This document shows positions 62,532-64,000 of a DNA stretch of 64,000 nt, piece after piece. How positions within the stretch are numbered: position 1 is the stretch's first letter; each line of letters begins with the position of its first letter. Origin of the DNA: Kitasatospora phosalacinea (GTDB taxonomy: Bacteria; Actinomycetota; Actinomycetes; Streptomycetales; Streptomycetaceae); assembly GCF_000717185.1 (NCBI RefSeq), contig NZ_JNYE01000031.1, forward strand, positions 1 through 64,000. Reading direction: 5' to 3'. The notes beneath the pieces are model-generated. The model saw only the letters and a list, made by a program, of their open reading frames with translations, was not told the origin of the DNA and did no database searches. A program made the position numbers and the translations under genes.

Positions 62532-62878
62532 TTCTTCCCCTTGTCGCGGCCGACGTAGCGGATGACCTCGCAGTCGTCGAGGATCACCAGCCCCTCGGTG
62601 ACCAGCTCGTCCAGCTGCGGCAGGAACGCCCGCACATGCTCCTCGCTGTCCACGATCACGACCGCCACCGGCAGGTTGTCGCTGAGCGACAGCAGCCGCG
62701 CGGTGTGCACGAGCGAGGACGCACCGAAGCCCTCCACACCGCGGAACACGCTCGCCCCCGCCAGGCCGGCGGCGTGCGCCCGGTGCACGATCTCGCTGTA
62801 CAGCGGCCGGTGGTGCCACAGGTCGTCCTCCCCGACGAACACCGTCACCCGCAGCGCCCTGCCCGTGAGCCTGGTCAT
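62528..62878 (-). CDS. DUF190 protein between the crcB genes
   Basis: 116 residues, ATG overlapping the upstream crcB stop (ATGA). Reads [61 protein letters not shown], the DUF190 pattern (PII-like ferredoxin-fold). Frequently co-encoded with crcB; probably regulatory. Confidence 0.9.
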   Translation of the reverse strand: MTRLTGRALRVTVFVGEDDLWHHRPLYSEIVHRAHAAGLAGASVFRGVEGFGASSLVHTARLLSLSDNLPVAVVIVDSEEHVRAFLPQLDELVTEGLVILDDCEVIRYVGRDKGKK

Positions 62879-63363
62879 CGCGTCCTCCAGCCGATCACTT
62901 TGCGGGCTGCCTGCGCGCCTGCCCACACCGCCGTCATCGCCGCGGCCAGGGTCGCGGCCAGGTATCCGAGCGCCGTCGCGGCGTGCCCGCCCTCGACGAG
63001 GCGCTGAATGTCCACCGTGTAGGTGGAGAACGTGGTGAACCCGCCCAGCACGCCGGTGCCGAAGAATGGCCGCACCAGCCGGTGCGCCGCCCACGCCTCG
63101 GTGATCACCACCAGGAAGACGCCGATCACCGCGCAGCCCACCGCGTTCACCACCAGCGTGGTCCACGGGAACAGGCCCGGCACGGTGGGCCATATCAGTG
63201 CGGCCCCGTACCGGGCGCTCGCACCGAGCACGCCGCCTGCGGAGATCACGGCGAGCGTCGACAGCTGTCCGCGGCCGGGGCCGGCGGGAGGTGCGGGCGC
63301 GGGTTCGATGTCGGGGTCGACGGGCTCGACCGCGGTCTCGGCCTGGGGGTGCTCCACGGGCAC
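62875..63363 (-). CDS. crcB: Fluoride channel subunit (CrcB/Fluc), first copy
   Basis: 162 residues from GTG 63363 with AGGAG upstream. A Pro/Glu-rich N-terminal extension (~45 residues), then Fluc motifs [45 protein letters not shown]. First gene of the operon. The upstream 215 bp (63364-63578) show no match to the fluoride riboswitch core that I can see. Confidence 0.9.
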   Translation of the reverse strand: MPVEHPQAETAVEPVDPDIEPAPAPPAGPGRGQLSTLAVISAGGVLGASARYGAALIWPTVPGLFPWTTLVVNAVGCAVIGVFLVVITEAWAAHRLVRPFFGTGVLGGFTTFSTYTVDIQRLVEGGHAATALGYLAATLAAAMTAVWAGAQAARKVIGWRTR

Positions 63364-63578
63364 ACGTCTCCTACTCGCGCGGCACCCGGGCATGCGGGTG
63401 CGACCGTCACAAGTAGGGACCGTTGGCGGCGACTGCCGCGGTTCGGGTACGGCGGGCCCCACCGCCGCTCAACACCCCAAGGGCGCTGCGAAGTCCCACC
63501 CTACCCGCAACGCTGCCTTCGGCTGAAGCGGGCGTGCCGCCAGCCAGCTCCAGCCGAAGCCGGGTCCGTGCAGGAGTC

Positions 63579-64000
63579 TCAGGCCGCGACGGCAAGGGAC
63601 AGCCGGGCCGGGGTGGGGAATGCGGTGTTCTCGCTGCAGGGGGTGCCGGTGGCGAGGCAGTAGTGGAGGCAGCCGAGGAGTCGGTTGTAGAGGTTGCGCT
63701 GGGCGGAGGTGTGTCGGTCGCCGGCGTTGCGGCGGCGGTCGTAGTGGGCCCGTGCTCCGGGCGAGGCGTTCAGCGAGGCGAACGCCCAGACGTAGCCGAC
63801 CGCGGCCAGGCGCTGCTTCTTGACCCGGCGGACCATCACCGCGCGGCTCTTTCCTGAGGCGCGGGTGACGGGCGCCGATCCGGCGTACGCCTTGAGTGCC
63901 CTGGCGTCGGCGAAGCGGGTGCGGTCGTCGCCGATCTCGGCGAGGACCCGGGCGCCGCTGAGCGCGCCCAGGCCGGGGAAGCTGGTGATGACCGCCGCGT
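63579..64000 (-). mobile_element. IS110-type transposase, 3' part, runs off the window
   Basis: The visible C-terminal ~140 residues contain ITSFPGLGALSGARVLAEIG, FADARALKAYAGSAPVTRAS and YDRRRNAGDRHTSAQRNLYN, the C-terminal (transposase_20) domain of IS110-family DEDD transposases. The catalytic N-terminal part lies outside the window. IS110 elements lack terminal inverted repeats, so the element end cannot be placed from sequence alone. Confidence 0.85.

Noticed and set aside
63364-63578. Fluoride riboswitch upstream of crcB
   Set aside because: The expected conserved core was not found by eye on either strand; a covariance-model search would settle it.
1-64000. CRISPR array, rRNA, tRNA or attachment site in a tRNA
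   Set aside because: No regularly spaced direct repeats, no ribosomal sequence and no cloverleaf with a T-loop consensus were seen; a dedicated tRNA scan was not possible.

Overview
The window is very GC-rich DNA with strong third-codon G/C bias, overlapping start/stop codons and many DUF317 proteins. Together with a type IV secretion-like (T4SS-like) conjugation cluster of actinobacterial type, this points to a streptomycete (Streptomyces, Kitasatospora or a close relative). Most of the window reads as the backbone of a large conjugative element: a plasmid, possibly linear, or an integrative element. No rRNA, tRNA, CRISPR array or recognisable replication initiator was seen.

Layout. Positions 1-1120 are a scar zone: a truncated large serine recombinase, a gene remnant, and a decayed partial copy of a nuclease-like gene whose intact copy lies at 5749-6642. 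From 16033 leftwards to 1119 most genes are on the minus strand: a DNA methyltransferase, a run of DUF317 proteins (one frameshifted), an excisionase-integrase chimera, a DUF6884 protein and a MoxR-ATPase/VWA pair. A 490-bp divergent control region (16034-16523) holds a 33-bp-arm inverted repeat. From 16524 to 56612 a nearly gap-free block of about 40 genes runs on the plus strand. It starts with cell-wall hydrolase, membrane proteins, SCO6880-type protein and VirB4-like ATPase, then ParB-like protein, many small helical proteins, a degenerate relaxase, a VirD4/TraG coupling protein, a PAPS-reductase-family protein, a DnaB-N-domain protein, a C5-methyltransferase with compensating frameshifts, regulators, a transporter, a HAD phosphatase and more DUF317/DUF6884 proteins. 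A strong hairpin terminator closes it at 56644-56691.

To the right lie a zinc-ribbon protein, a Septu-like ATPase-HNH pair, a PAP2 phosphatase, an MFS transporter, a fluoride-exporter operon (crcB, DUF190, crcB) and the 3' part of an IS110-type transposase that runs off the window.

Three signals cut across the annotation. First, many otherwise unrelated proteins of both divergent blocks share a C-terminal tail: a short hydrophobic/Arg-Ser-Thr/Ala motif, a Pro/Ala-rich stretch and a terminal Arg-rich end. This could be a recognition or export tag linked to the T4SS. Second, many genes appear to start at ATC or CTG behind a good ribosome-binding site; in three cases an in-frame stop leaves no ATG/GTG/TTG start upstream of the proposed site. 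Third, three palindromes repeat every 24 bp inside the parB-like gene, and two related inverted repeats sit at 16180-16267 and 43308-43368, suggesting DNA-binding sites of the element's own proteins. All function assignments come from reading motifs; no database search was run.
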